Below, piece after piece: positions 1-7,855 of a DNA stretch of 64,000 bases. Numbering within the stretch: the stretch's first letter is position 1; every line of letters begins with the position of its first letter. The DNA is taken from positions 1,608,501 to 1,672,500 of the forward strand of contig NC_013171.1 of the NCBI RefSeq assembly GCF_000024105.1, written 5' to 3'. Below the pieces are notes generated by a model. The model made no database searches and had not been told where the DNA came from. It was given only the letters and a program-made list of their open reading frames with translations. The position numbers and the translations under genes were made by a program. Source of the stretch: Anaerococcus prevotii DSM 20548 (lineage in GTDB: Bacteria; Bacillota; Clostridia; Tissierellales; Peptoniphilaceae).

Positions 1-126
1 GATAAGTCTAATATTGAAGATAAAATCCTTGTCGTCAAAAGTTTTGCTGGCAAGATTTATTGCATCTGTATTAAATTGTTTTATAGAATTAATGTCTGTG
101 TTCATCTGACGTCTTATAATATCCAT
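1..126 (-). CDS. hypothetical protein, N-terminal fragment
   Basis: This is an open frame running off the left edge of the window. It begins with ATG (start base 126) behind an AGGGAGAG ribosome site and codes for 42 residues starting MDIIRRQMNTD. No family is recognisable in this much sequence. It is divergent from the rubredoxin pair. The real gene continues outside the window. Confidence 0.55.
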   Translation of the reverse strand, partial: MDIIRRQMNTDINSIKQFNTDAINLASKTFDDKDFIFNIRLI

Positions 127-217
127 ATCGCTCTCCCTATATTTTTAATACCCAAAAGTCTAAAAAGTATTCTTCTAGCCAAATGATTCTTAAACAATGT
201 TTAAAATTTCCAAATAG

Positions 218-226
218 TGGTATAAT
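218..226 (+). promoter_or_regulatory. extended -10 promoter of rubredoxin 1
   Basis: TGG followed by TATAAT (221-226) forms a TGn extended -10 box 36 bases ahead of the ATG. There is no good -35. An equivalent TGGTATAAT stands in front of the second rubredoxin gene, so the duplication carried the promoter. Confidence 0.6.
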
Positions 227-261
227 ATAAACATAAAACGAATGAAAGGAGACATTCTAAT

Positions 262-420
262 ATGAAATACGTATGTACAGCATGTGGATACATTTATGAT
301 CCAGCTGAAGGAGATGTAGACAACGGTATCGAAGCAGGTACAGAATTTGAACAACTACCAGAAGATTGGGTTTGCCCAGTTTGTGGTGTTGGCAAAGACA
401 TGTTCGAAGCTCAAGAATAA
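262..420 (+). CDS. rubredoxin (copy 1)
   Basis: A 52-residue rubredoxin, a small cytoplasmic one-electron carrier with a single iron held by four cysteines. Two CxxC knuckles are visible: CTACGY near residues 5-10 and CPVCG near 38-42, with the usual spacing, and the length is full for the family. The ATG is preceded by AAAGGAGA. In clostridial relatives such proteins pass electrons from an NADH:rubredoxin oxidoreductase to oxygen- or peroxide-reducing enzymes. A candidate reductase lies at 23.8 kb. Copy 2 follows downstream with 48 of 52 residues identical. The gene has its own promoter and terminator. Family identity is certain; the electron partners are inferred. Confidence 0.95.
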   Translation: MKYVCTACGYIYDPAEGDVDNGIEAGTEFEQLPEDWVCPVCGVGKDMFEAQE

Positions 421-428
421 AGATATTA

Positions 429-452
429 GGGGAAGCCTTGTGTTTCCCTTTT
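429..452 (+). terminator. terminator after rubredoxin 1
   Basis: GGGGAA pairs with TTTCCC and is followed by TTTT. A second 7-bp hairpin (AGCCTAT/ATAGGCT, 457-479) follows directly without a clear T-run. Confidence 0.6.
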
Positions 453-531
453 CTTAAGCCTATTTTTAAGGATAGGCTATTACAAACTAGAAGATCCGAC
501 TTAAGAAAACGATGTTATTTTCTTCAAAACA

Positions 532-540
532 TGGTATAAT
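532..540 (+). promoter_or_regulatory. extended -10 promoter of rubredoxin 2
   Basis: TGG-TATAAT (TATAAT at 535-540), 36 bases ahead of the second rubredoxin ATG. It has the same layout as the first copy. Confidence 0.6.
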
Positions 541-575
541 ATAAGAGGAATTTGAATGAAAGGAGATATTCTAAT

Positions 576-734
576 ATGAAATATGTATGTACAGCATGCG
601 GATATATCTATGATCCAGCTGAAGGAGATGTAGACAACGGAGTTGAAGCAGGAACAGAATTCGACCAACTTCCAGAAGATTGGGTTTGCCCAGTTTGTGG
701 CGCTACAAAAGATATGTTCGAAGCTCAAGAATAA
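576..734 (+). CDS. rubredoxin (copy 2)
   Basis: A second 52-residue rubredoxin with intact CTACGY and CPVCG iron ligands. It differs from copy 1 at four positions (I/V, E/D and two residues just after the second knuckle). The ATG at 576 is chosen over an upstream TTG because it has the same AAAGGAGA-TATTCTAAT spacing as copy 1. The conserved upstream segment shows a recent tandem duplication including control DNA. The role is electron transfer, probably in oxygen or peroxide detoxification in an anaerobe (inference from the family). Confidence 0.95.
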   Translation: MKYVCTACGYIYDPAEGDVDNGVEAGTEFDQLPEDWVCPVCGATKDMFEAQE

Positions 735-745
735 GATTATTTAAG

Positions 746-764
746 GAGGGCCTAGCCCTCTTTT
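746..764 (+). terminator. terminator after rubredoxin 2
   Basis: GAGGGC-CTA-GCCCTC hairpin followed by TTTT. Confidence 0.8.
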
Positions 765-786
765 AATTTGAAAATTTTGGGCATAG

Positions 787-826
787 AAAAACTCCAAGTT
801 ACCTTAACTTTAGGCTTGGAGTTTTT
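787..826. terminator. bidirectional terminator
   Basis: ACTCCAAG (791-798) pairs with CTTGGAGT (814-821) and is flanked by A5 on the left and T5 on the right. It therefore serves both strands and overlaps the stop codon of the minus-strand surface protein. Confidence 0.8.
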
Positions 827-1649
827 ATGCTTCTTTCTTTTTGGTCTTTATGACCTTTAGTAATATTACTGCCATTAGAGCTAGGGCAAATACCCCTATG
901 AGATGGATATAAATCCTATCTGCACCTGCTCCCTCATCCTTTAACTCAGCTCTCGTCTTAAGATTTATCTCTTTATTCTTGTCCTTATTATCATTTGGAC
1001 CGACTTCAAGAACCAGGGTCTCATTTTTTTGATCTTCTAGATAGGTATTGGTAGCTGTATCTTGATTTGAACTTTCTATGTAGGACTCTTCCTGATCTGT
1101 TCTCGGACTTGACTCGCCATCAGCTTCCATCTTAGAGTCTTTTTCTAAAGTTTCTACACTTTGCCCTTTACTAGTGCCTACTCCTGGCTTTGGTTTTTCC
1201 TTTGTTTCTTGCTTTTTATCTAGCTTATCATGCTCATTTTTTTCAGATTTTGGCTTAAGCTTAGTCTGCCTTGTATTTTCTTTAGCTGGAGCCTTGACTT
1301 CCTTGATAGGAGGCTGATTTTTAGCTTTTTCATCATTATTTTCTTCTTTATTAGTCACTTGGTCTGGATTTTCCTTTGGACTTTCTTGATTATCCTGTCC
1401 CTTATCTCCAGAAGCCTTATCAGCACCCGACCTAGATTCATCCACTGATTCACTAGGAGTCTTAGTACTTTGAGCCGGCTCTTCTGTAATTATTAACTTG
1501 TCTTTCTCCTCTCCAGTCTCACCCTGACTTTCGCTAATTTCTGTAGGATTTTCAGGGCTTTCTCTGTCGGCTAGAGAAATCTGTTCACATAAAAAAATAA
1601 GCGATAAGCTAAGGGCTAGACCTAGGAGGATTTTCTTGTACTTTCCCAT
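825..1649 (-). CDS. surface protein with low-complexity body and sorting-like tail
   Basis: A 274-residue protein of no recognised family. An N-terminal signal peptide or membrane anchor (about residues 5-27) is followed by some 200 residues very rich in Glu, Lys, Asp, Ser, Gln and Thr, expected to be disordered and extended. It ends with a hydrophobic segment (about 245-266) and a KTKKKEA tail. That end has the architecture of a sortase sorting signal, but the pentapeptide is LKDEG instead of LPXTG. It may be a membrane-tethered wall spacer or a divergent sortase substrate. It stands alone between terminators. Function unknown. Confidence 0.75.
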   Translation of the reverse strand: MGKYKKILLGLALSLSLIFLCEQISLADRESPENPTEISESQGETGEEKDKLIITEEPAQSTKTPSESVDESRSGADKASGDKGQDNQESPKENPDQVTNKEENNDEKAKNQPPIKEVKAPAKENTRQTKLKPKSEKNEHDKLDKKQETKEKPKPGVGTSKGQSVETLEKDSKMEADGESSPRTDQEESYIESSNQDTATNTYLEDQKNETLVLEVGPNDNKDKNKEINLKTRAELKDEGAGADRIYIHLIGVFALALMAVILLKVIKTKKKEA

Positions 1650-1736
1650 ATTTTCCCCACAATCTCTTACTTATATCTTACACTCTTAAAGAACAATACT
1701 CAAATTTCTCACATATTTTAACAAGCTTTCTAGAAT

Positions 1737-1758
1737 AAAAAAAGAGCCAAAGGCTCTT
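1737..1758 (-). terminator. terminator of the YitT-family gene
   Basis: AAGAGCC-AAA-GGCTCTT hairpin with a seven-T run on the minus strand. It overlaps the stop codon. Confidence 0.85.
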
Positions 1759-2713
1759 AGTTATTGTCAGATATTTCATCTGTTTGATACCAGCCCTTGC
1801 CCATAACTGTCGATGTGTTTAGGACTGTTATAAAGGCTTTTGGGTCTATGTTTTTGATAAATACCCTAAACTTAGGTGCTTCCATCTTGCTTGTAGTGCA
1901 TAGGTAGACTGTAAAGTCTCTTCCCATATATAGGCCCTTGGCATTAATCACGGTCGCAGACCTGTTTAGGTCATCTTTTATGAACGATCCTACTTCCTCG
2001 GTCTTTGATGTTATGATTATAAACATCTTGGCCTGATTCATAGATGAAATAATTATATCTACACAAAGTCCCTTGACAAGGAGACCAAAGATAGAAAATA
2101 GTCCAATCTCTATGCCAAATACCCAAATTGAAGCAAATGTAAAGAGCGAATCTACGAAAAGAAGCGACTTACCTACTTCTAGATGGGTATACTTTTTGAC
2201 TATCATGGCAATGATATCAGTTCCGCCAGAGCTAGCTGCTATGTTAAACAAGATAGCAGATCCAACCGAGCTCATTATGAGGGTGAAAAATAGCTCGAGC
2301 ATGGTGTTATCAGTAAGGGTCCCATTGATTGGAATAATCTTATCCAAGGCAAGGGCTGCTAGAGAGTTAAGGATTGCAACATAGCCGGTCCTTAAGGTAA
2401 ATTTCTTTCCCAGAACAAAAAAGGCAATTGCAAGTAGGGTTAAGTTGATAAACAAGGTAAGCTGGGGCCTAGTGAAGGGCACAAACATACTCGCTATGAT
2501 ACTCATTCCCTCGACTCCTCCTATTACGAAGCTGTTAGGATATTTGAAAAAGTGGGTTCCGCAGGCCATAAAGATCGCTGCGAAACTCATCAAAAATATC
2601 CTCTTCTGCTTGCTCATAGGGTCGTGATTGTATATCCTCTTATTCCTATCTTCTATATAGGAGTTTATGGAATACTTGCGTTTTTTTTCTTGTGGGCAAG
2701 GACCTTCTTGCAA
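1757..2713 (-). CDS. YitT family membrane protein (DUF161/DUF2179)
   Basis: A 318-residue integral membrane protein. About five or six hydrophobic helices (residues 40-230) form the YitT_membrane region with GGVEGMS and SSGGTDIIA motifs. A soluble C-terminal DUF2179 domain (about 235-310, MFIIITSKTEEV...) follows. The family is common in Firmicutes and its transport role is unproven. The TTG start at 2713 is preferred because AAAGGAG sits six bases upstream; a later ATG (MSKQKR) would shorten the N-terminus by 32 residues. The ribosome site lies inside the end of the upstream F420-ligase-like gene, so the two are probably cotranscribed. Confidence 0.9.
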   Translation of the reverse strand: MQEGPCPQEKKRKYSINSYIEDRNKRIYNHDPMSKQKRIFLMSFAAIFMACGTHFFKYPNSFVIGGVEGMSIIASMFVPFTRPQLTLFINLTLLAIAFFVLGKKFTLRTGYVAILNSLAALALDKIIPINGTLTDNTMLELFFTLIMSSVGSAILFNIAASSGGTDIIAMIVKKYTHLEVGKSLLFVDSLFTFASIWVFGIEIGLFSIFGLLVKGLCVDIIISSMNQAKMFIIITSKTEEVGSFIKDDLNRSATVINAKGLYMGRDFTVYLCTTSKMEAPKFRVFIKNIDPKAFITVLNTSTVMGKGWYQTDEISDNN

Positions 2714-2724
2714 TTTTATCTCCT

Positions 2725-3906
2725 TTAATTATCTGAATAGTTGTCGAAATATCCTTGGATTAGGATAATTGGTGTTCCCTTATCTCCAGAACCACTTGTT
2801 AGGTCGCAAAGTGAACCTAAAAGATCTGTGATTTGTCTTGGAGTTGTACCGAGTGTTTCGTTCTTTCCGATCAACTTATCAGCCTTGTGGCTAATTTTTT
2901 CTCTAATAGCCTTATCTCTTTCTTCGCCAGAAAGCTCTTCTAGTTCTGTGTCAGCTATATATTTGATCTTGATTTCGTTAGGTGTACCTACTAGGCCATC
3001 TGTGAATGCTGGGGAAACAACTGGATCAGCAAGCTCCCAGATTTTTCCTACTGGGTCTTTGAAGGCTCCGTCGCCGTAGATCATAACTTCGATTCGCTTA
3101 CCAAATTCATCTATTAGTCTTTTTTGTAGGCTATCTACGAAGCTTTGTCCATCTCTTGGGAAGAGTTTAACCTTATTGTCAGTAGATAGGTTAGATCCTA
3201 AAAGTCCATAATCTGCGTTAAAGCCAGATCCGTCGATTGATTCAGTCATGATTTCATCAAGTTTTAGTACTTTTTTGGCTCCATTTTCTTCAAGTTGTCT
3301 TTTGACAAGATTTCTTGTGTGGATTGAAGATACTAGGACTTGATCAGTGAATTTGAGGACGTCTACAGGATTGTTTAGAAAATGAATTTCTGAGTTTGGT
3401 GCAATTTCCTTGTAGAAGTCTGGGTAAGAGATACCAGTAAACTCGTGTTTGTAATCTCCTGCAAGCTTCTTGTACTCATCCATATCGAGCACGTCTTGGT
3501 ATGGATTTACGTCTGAGTTAAAGAGGTCCATCTCATCCATTAGCCAGTTTCCTACTTCATCTTGTGGGTAGGATAGGCAGATGTGAAGTTTCTTACCTGT
3601 TAGGGCGAAGGCCTTCAAGAGAATTGAGAATCTATTTCTGCTTAGGATTGGAAATAGGATTGCTAGCTCATCTCCATCGAACTTCTTGTTGACATCTTCT
3701 GCGATTTGTTCTATTGTTACGTAGTTTCCTTGAGCACGAGCTACAAGAGATTCTGTAATGCAGACTACATCCTTATCACGAAGAGTGATATCACCCTTAT
3801 CGCTTGCTTTTTTTACTACATCGAAAACTGTAGATACTAGATCATCGCCTTCTTTGATTATTGGGGCTCTAAGTCCCATTGATACTGTTCCAATTATTCT
3901 TTCCAT
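2725..3906 (-). CDS. coenzyme F420-0:L-glutamate ligase family protein
   Basis: A 393-residue protein of the CofE-like family (FbiB/F420_ligase fold), which in archaea and actinobacteria adds glutamate to F420-0. Recognisable elements are the N-terminal GLRAPII and VVCITESLVARAQGN segments, and GDGAFKDPVGKIWELADPVVSP in the middle, around a nucleotide or metal site. No other F420 genes are visible in the window and this kind of organism is not known to make F420. The true substrate is therefore probably a different gamma-carboxylate acceptor. The gene is the first of a two-gene operon with the YitT-family protein and has a clear promoter. Confidence 0.85.
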   Translation of the reverse strand: MERIIGTVSMGLRAPIIKEGDDLVSTVFDVVKKASDKGDITLRDKDVVCITESLVARAQGNYVTIEQIAEDVNKKFDGDELAILFPILSRNRFSILLKAFALTGKKLHICLSYPQDEVGNWLMDEMDLFNSDVNPYQDVLDMDEYKKLAGDYKHEFTGISYPDFYKEIAPNSEIHFLNNPVDVLKFTDQVLVSSIHTRNLVKRQLEENGAKKVLKLDEIMTESIDGSGFNADYGLLGSNLSTDNKVKLFPRDGQSFVDSLQKRLIDEFGKRIEVMIYGDGAFKDPVGKIWELADPVVSPAFTDGLVGTPNEIKIKYIADTELEELSGEERDKAIREKISHKADKLIGKNETLGTTPRQITDLLGSLCDLTSGSGDKGTPIILIQGYFDNYSDN

Positions 3907-3928
3907 ATTTTAATCCCCTTTCGTTTGA

Positions 3929-3957
3929 ATTATACAATAATTAAATATCCATTACAA
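3929..3957 (-). promoter_or_regulatory. sigma-A-type promoter of the F420-ligase-like gene
   Basis: On the minus strand, TTGTAA (3952-3957) and TATAAT (3929-3934) are separated by 17 bases, with a GAAAGGGG ribosome site downstream. Confidence 0.75.
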
Positions 3958-4128
3958 TACAGCCTAATAAAGAATTTCGTCTTACTTTCAAGGTTTTTCT
4001 AGTAAAGGAAAATAGTAAATAAAATTTTTTATATTTTTTAGACAAACGAAAGTTCTCCAATAATTTGTTATTTTTACTAGTATTTCTCGATTTTTTGTAA
4101 AACGATATCAAATTTACCTATGAATTCT

Positions 4129-4160
4129 AAAAAAAGATGCTAAAATTAACTTCTAGCATC
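4129..4160 (-). terminator. terminator of the barnase-to-zinc-ribbon operon
   Basis: GATGCTA/TAGCATC stem with T7 on the minus strand, overlapping the stop of the last gene of the operon. Confidence 0.8.
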
Positions 4161-4517
4161 AAATTTATGTTTACACTTTGGACATTTGACCTTGATCTTG
4201 CCCTTATGCTTGGGAATCCTAAGTTCCTGCTTGCAAGATGGGCATTTGATATACTTAAAGTCCTTGTCCTTCTTGTTTTTCTTCTGTGTCTTTACTTCGC
4301 TTTTGATTGGGTCAATGAATTTCTCCTTAAACTTCCTATTCTCCGCTACTCTCTTGTACTTGTTGGTAGATAAAACCCTAAAAAGAGCGTAGGCTACTAA
4401 AAGCATAGAGAGTCCGCTTAGTACAGAAGAGTTTGCAAAATAGGATATTAGGCTAAGGATAATCCCTGCCCAAATCAAAAATATGCCGTATTCATCAATT
4501 CCTGCTCTATTATTCAT
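4146..4517 (-). CDS. membrane protein with C-terminal zinc ribbon
   Basis: A 123-residue protein. Two membrane helices (about residues 11-27 and 31-49) are followed by a Lys-rich linker and a zinc ribbon with KCPSC at 91-95 and KCPKC at 111-115. The ribbon resembles the small CPxC zinc fingers that sit at the ends of many uncharacterised Firmicute membrane proteins. It overlaps the sirtuin gene upstream by eight bases, so translation is probably coupled. No specific function can be given. Metal binding is inferred from the paired CPxC motifs. Confidence 0.8.
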   Translation of the reverse strand: MNNRAGIDEYGIFLIWAGIILSLISYFANSSVLSGLSMLLVAYALFRVLSTNKYKRVAENRKFKEKFIDPIKSEVKTQKKNKKDKDFKYIKCPSCKQELRIPKHKGKIKVKCPKCKHKFDARS

Positions 4518-5250
4518 CTAAGCCCTCAACTAACTCGTCCATAATCTTGGATATATCTCCTTTTATCACATAATCTGCCCTAGCATCCCTGCTGGTTGGG
4601 TCCTTGTTAATTAAAACAAGCTTATTACCCTTGTAGAAATCCAATAGTCCTGCCGCAGGATAAACTACTAGAGAAGTCCCTCCCACTATTAGGATATCGG
4701 CATTAGCTATAAGATTTACTGCATAACTAATATTGTTTTGGTCAAGCCCCTCGCCGTAAAGGACAATGTCAGGGCGAACAATCCCACCGCAAGCATCACA
4801 AGTTGCCACATCAGCAAAGCCTTTTACATAATCGAGGTCGAAGCTTTTGCCGCACTTGGTGCAATAATAATCACGGAGATTGCCGTGAAGTTCGATTACA
4901 TTTTTACTTCCTGCTTCTTGGTGGAGGCTGTCTATATTTTGGGTGATAACTCCCTTAAGCTTACCCATCTTCTCAAGCTTCGCAAGAGCTAGGTGGGCCT
5001 TGTTTGGCTTTATACCTTCAAGCATGAGATTGTTCTTACAATAGGCCATAAACTCATCTGGATGGTCTACGAAAAACTCATGGCTTAGCATATATTCAGG
5101 TGAATACTTGGAGTCATTTTCCCTATTGTAAAGGCCTGTAGCTGATCTAAAGTCAGGCACGCCTGATGCTGTCGATACTCCAGCTCCTCCAAAAAACACT
5201 ATATTATTGGAATCTTTGATTAATTCTTTAACTTTATTAATTTCTTCCAT
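4510..5250 (-). CDS. cobB: Sir2-family NAD-dependent protein deacylase
   Basis: A 246-residue class U/III sirtuin that removes acyl groups from protein lysines with NAD+ as cosubstrate. The NAD-binding GAGVSTASGVPDFRS lies at 22-36, QNID at 104-107, the catalytic His at 122 (ELHGNL) and the zinc cysteines at 130, 133, 151 and 154. GGTSL at 190-194 contacts NAD. The length is full for a bacterial CobB. It sits nine bases behind an ABC-2 permease and overlaps the zinc-ribbon gene. The operon link suggests co-expression only. Confidence 0.95.
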   Translation of the reverse strand: MEEINKVKELIKDSNNIVFFGGAGVSTASGVPDFRSATGLYNRENDSKYSPEYMLSHEFFVDHPDEFMAYCKNNLMLEGIKPNKAHLALAKLEKMGKLKGVITQNIDSLHQEAGSKNVIELHGNLRDYYCTKCGKSFDLDYVKGFADVATCDACGGIVRPDIVLYGEGLDQNNISYAVNLIANADILIVGGTSLVVYPAAGLLDFYKGNKLVLINKDPTSRDARADYVIKGDISKIMDELVEGLDE

Positions 5251-5259
5251 AAGATCCTC

Positions 5260-5994
5260 CTATGATAAATCTAGCTTCTGGTCGACGTATCTTTTGTTTA
5301 CAAAAAACAATATTACATTCACTAGGACATAATAAACTAGGGGAGTGATGATCTTGTAAAGGCCTCCCTCTCCAATAGCAAAGGGGAAGATAAAGGCAAG
5401 CCCCATACCAGGATATCTTACAAGCCTTCCATTTACGAGTACAAGAGCCGAAAACTGGGTTATGATTATGGCAGGTATTATTATCAAAGTTAAGTTGATA
5501 ATCATGAAAATCCAAGACACTCTTCCAGTAAAGCGAGTCCTTGCCATATTCAAATTCAAAACTTGACCTAGCAATACATCTACTAATAGACCAAAGAGCA
5601 TGTAGTAGATAAAATCTCCTCCTATATTGTAGCCTAAAAGATAGAGGCTCATAGTAAAAATAATCCCGCTTATTAGATAGAAGGCTACTAGGCCACAAAG
5701 CTTGGCCAAAAGGAAGGTACTCGTAGTAATTGGCAGGCTAAAGGTAAGCCTCGCTCTTTGCGTAAAATAATCCTTGTAAAGGAAGTTGATTACAAAAATC
5801 AAATTCACTCCTACAAAAAATATTATACTTGATATAAATAATATATCTGTTATAAGCCTATTCCTGAGAAAAAAGCTTAAGCCCACAAAGGATTTGACAA
5901 GGATTATAGAAAGCATGATTATAAGTTGGATCAACAAGATAGTAAAAATATAGGTCTTGTTAGTTTTTAGATCGTATTTGATAAAGTTTCTCAT
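5260..5994 (-). CDS. ABC-2 type permease
   Basis: A 244-residue, six-helix membrane protein that forms the translocation pore for the ATPase encoded just upstream (four-base overlap). Hydrophobic segments alternate with short loops, and the first 15 residues are cytoplasmic (NFIKYDLKTNKTYIF), as in YtrC/D-like ABC-2 permeases. The neighbouring GntR regulator fits the YtrA-type arrangement seen in cell-wall-antibiotic-responsive exporters. The substrate is unknown. Confidence 0.85.
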   Translation of the reverse strand: MRNFIKYDLKTNKTYIFTILLIQLIIMLSIILVKSFVGLSFFLRNRLITDILFISSIIFFVGVNLIFVINFLYKDYFTQRARLTFSLPITTSTFLLAKLCGLVAFYLISGIIFTMSLYLLGYNIGGDFIYYMLFGLLVDVLLGQVLNLNMARTRFTGRVSWIFMIINLTLIIIPAIIITQFSALVLVNGRLVRYPGMGLAFIFPFAIGEGGLYKIITPLVYYVLVNVILFFVNKRYVDQKLDLS

Positions 5995-6692
5995 AATAAG
6001 CCATACACTTCCTTGTAATAATCAGAAATTTCCATCATGTTTTCTTCTCTAATAGCAATCGCATCCTTGTGCATAAGGACCTTGCCCTTATCTAGAAAGA
6101 TGATATCCTCGAAGAGATTTTCCAAATCGCCTATCTGATGGGTCGTTATAATAAAAGTCTTATCCTTCGCCATCTTTTCTATAATCATATCGATTACTGC
6201 CTGTTTGGCAACTGGATCGACCCCATCTACAGGCTCATCCATTATGAAAATATCGGCGTCTCTCGATAAATTAAGGCTAATAAGAAGCCTTTCCCTAAGA
6301 CCCTTGGACAGATCCTTGGTCATCTTATCACGAGGAATACTCAGATAATCAAGGAGCTTATCGCTTTGGTTTTTGTCAAAGTCCTTATAGAAGTCTCCAT
6401 ACATATCTATTGTCTCCCTTACAGTAAGCTTCTCATAAAGATAATATGAATCTGGTAAATATGAGATCATAGACTTAGTCTCGATACCAGGACTTTTCCC
6501 ATCGATTAAAATCTTTCCAGAATCCTTTTTCAAAAGACCTACTATAAGCTTAAGGAGGGTCGACTTTCCTGATCCATTAGGACCCAAGAGACCCACGACC
6601 TTGCCCTTTTCTATTTCTAGACTTAAATCATCAATAGCAAGGGTCTCCTTGTATTTTTTTGTTAAATTATCAATTGTAATAATCTTATCCAT
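5991..6692 (-). CDS. ABC transporter ATP-binding protein
   Basis: A 233-residue nucleotide-binding subunit. Walker A is GPNGSGKST at 37-45, the signature is LSKGL at 128-132 (a variant of LSGGQ), Walker B is IFIMDEP near 148-154 and the H-loop His is at 185 (TTHQIG). The degenerate signature is common in YtrB-like ATPases. It overlaps the regulator upstream by eight bases and the permease downstream by four, so the three form one transport module. Confidence 0.93.
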   Translation of the reverse strand: MDKIITIDNLTKKYKETLAIDDLSLEIEKGKVVGLLGPNGSGKSTLLKLIVGLLKKDSGKILIDGKSPGIETKSMISYLPDSYYLYEKLTVRETIDMYGDFYKDFDKNQSDKLLDYLSIPRDKMTKDLSKGLRERLLISLNLSRDADIFIMDEPVDGVDPVAKQAVIDMIIEKMAKDKTFIITTHQIGDLENLFEDIIFLDKGKVLMHKDAIAIREENMMEISDYYKEVYGLL

Positions 6693-7035
6693 TGGCCATT
6701 CCCCTCATTTCTAATAACCTTAGGGCCTTGTCATAATCAAGGCCAAGGGATTTCATATTATCCAAAAACTCGTTTATAAATCTATTGGAAAACTCATCCT
6801 TCAGTCTTCTTATAATATCATCATTTGCAATAATATAATAATAGTCAATAGCCTCAAAGACGAAGCCTGCCTTAATCATGCTCGCGATTGCAAGGTCCAC
6901 GTAGTGTGGATTTACCTTAAACTTGTTGGTAAAAAAGGTCTTGGCATAAAGCTTATCCCCGTCCTTGAGTTTTCCTGAAATAATCTCCAAGGCAATAAAA
7001 TCTCTGATTTCTTCTTGTTTTGTCCTATAAGTCAT
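6685..7035 (-). CDS. GntR family regulator, YtrA-like
   Basis: A 116-residue short GntR-type repressor. An N-terminal winged helix (about residues 5-75; EIRDFIALEIISGKLKDGDKL fits the family start) is followed by only about 40 residues, as in the YtrA subfamily that controls adjacent ABC exporters. The recognition helix region (NKFKVNPHYVDLAIASMIKAG) departs from the usual VSRxTVRKAL pattern, so its operator may be unusual. It lies six bases behind the barstar gene and probably autoregulates the operon. Confidence 0.85.
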   Translation of the reverse strand: MTYRTKQEEIRDFIALEIISGKLKDGDKLYAKTFFTNKFKVNPHYVDLAIASMIKAGFVFEAIDYYYIIANDDIIRRLKDEFSNRFINEFLDNMKSLGLDYDKALRLLEMRGMANG

Positions 7036-7041
7036 AAGCCC

Positions 7042-7296
7042 TCAACTAATAAAATCTATATCCAAATCGTACATCTTTACCCCATCGAGGAAAACACGCA
7101 TTAGCTTATCCCCATAATCGCCGAGGTTTGTAAAAATTTTCTTGTAATTGATTATCCTAAAAGAGGCGTCGACGTAAATAAGCTGGTCGAAAAGGGCGTC
7201 CAGGTTTTCTACCTTATAATCAAAATCGAAATTCTCATTTAAAATCTCGTAGAATCTTTCCTTGTCAGTAAACAAGTTCGCATCAATATTAATCAT
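7042..7296 (-). CDS. barstar family ribonuclease inhibitor
   Basis: An 84-residue barstar-like protein that would bind and block the active site of the barnase encoded immediately upstream. The hallmark ENLDALFD at 30-37 preserves the two acidic residues (D33, D37) equivalent to barstar D35 and D39, which contact the nuclease. The genes overlap by four bases, giving coupled production of toxin and cytoplasmic antidote. Family assignment rests on this motif, length and partner. Confidence 0.92.
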   Translation of the reverse strand: MINIDANLFTDKERFYEILNENFDFDYKVENLDALFDQLIYVDASFRIINYKKIFTNLGDYGDKLMRVFLDGVKMYDLDIDFIS

Positions 7297-7766
7297 GGAT
7301 GTATCCTTTCAAATGTCTCGTAATGGTCCTTGGTGTAGTAGATGTTTATATCTTCATCGAAAATTATCCTCTCGGCTCCTCGCCTTCCGCCCTTGTAGTT
7401 GACGTCAGCTTCCTTATAATTTCCTTCGGGAAGATTTCCTTCGAAGTTTCCGAAATGATCTCCACCGATCACAGCCTTGTCCGTAACATCCCACAAATTA
7501 CCATCCTTAGGAGACCAACCTAAATCTATTGCCTCCTTCTTGGTGATATAATTTGGAGGAAGATGGTTAAATTCGACAAGGTATGAGGAAACATCCTCCA
7601 AGCTATAGTAAGATCCATCCTCATCTAGAATCTTTCCTTCTTCTCCAATATTTTCTTCTATTATCTCTTCATTTATCTTAATATCCTTATCATTTGTAAG
7701 CCTACAAGATGTAAAAATCAAGGCCAGGATAATTAAAAGATAAGAAAAATACTTTTTGACTTTCAT
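7293..7766 (-). CDS. barnase-type ribonuclease, lipoprotein
   Basis: A 157-residue microbial RNase (N1/T1-type, barnase branch) that cleaves RNA after guanosine. Residues 50-157 match barnase throughout, including LPPNYITKKEA, the IGGDHFGN stretch and KEADVNY. All catalytic residues are kept: Glu119 (barnase E73), Arg129 and Arg133 (R83, R87) and His148 (H102). The N-terminus is a lipoprotein signal with LIFTSC and Cys21 as the lipidation site, then an acidic linker of about 28 residues. The enzyme would thus stay tethered outside the membrane instead of being secreted freely. It is the first gene of a seven-gene operon. Confidence 0.93.
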   Translation of the reverse strand: MKVKKYFSYLLIILALIFTSCRLTNDKDIKINEEIIEENIGEEGKILDEDGSYYSLEDVSSYLVEFNHLPPNYITKKEAIDLGWSPKDGNLWDVTDKAVIGGDHFGNFEGNLPEGNYKEADVNYKGGRRGAERIIFDEDINIYYTKDHYETFERIHP

Positions 7767-7787
7767 TTTTCATCTCCTTATGGTATC

Positions 7788-7796
7788 ATTATAACA
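7788..7796 (-). promoter_or_regulatory. extended -10 promoter of the barnase operon
   Basis: Minus-strand TGT-TATAAT (TATAAT 7788-7793), about 22 bases ahead of the start codon and followed by AAGGAG. No convincing -35 is seen. Confidence 0.6.
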
Positions 7797-7855
7797 GATT
7801 CTCTTGGAGGAGAGGAAGGAATTTTAGAAAATATTTAAAATTTCTCAAAAAAGAT

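Noticed and set aside
5237-5698. 153-residue minus-strand frame overlapping the ABC-2 permease
   Set aside because: It is a shadow frame of the permease gene; its composition is not protein-like (many Arg, His and Trp) and it has no ribosome site.
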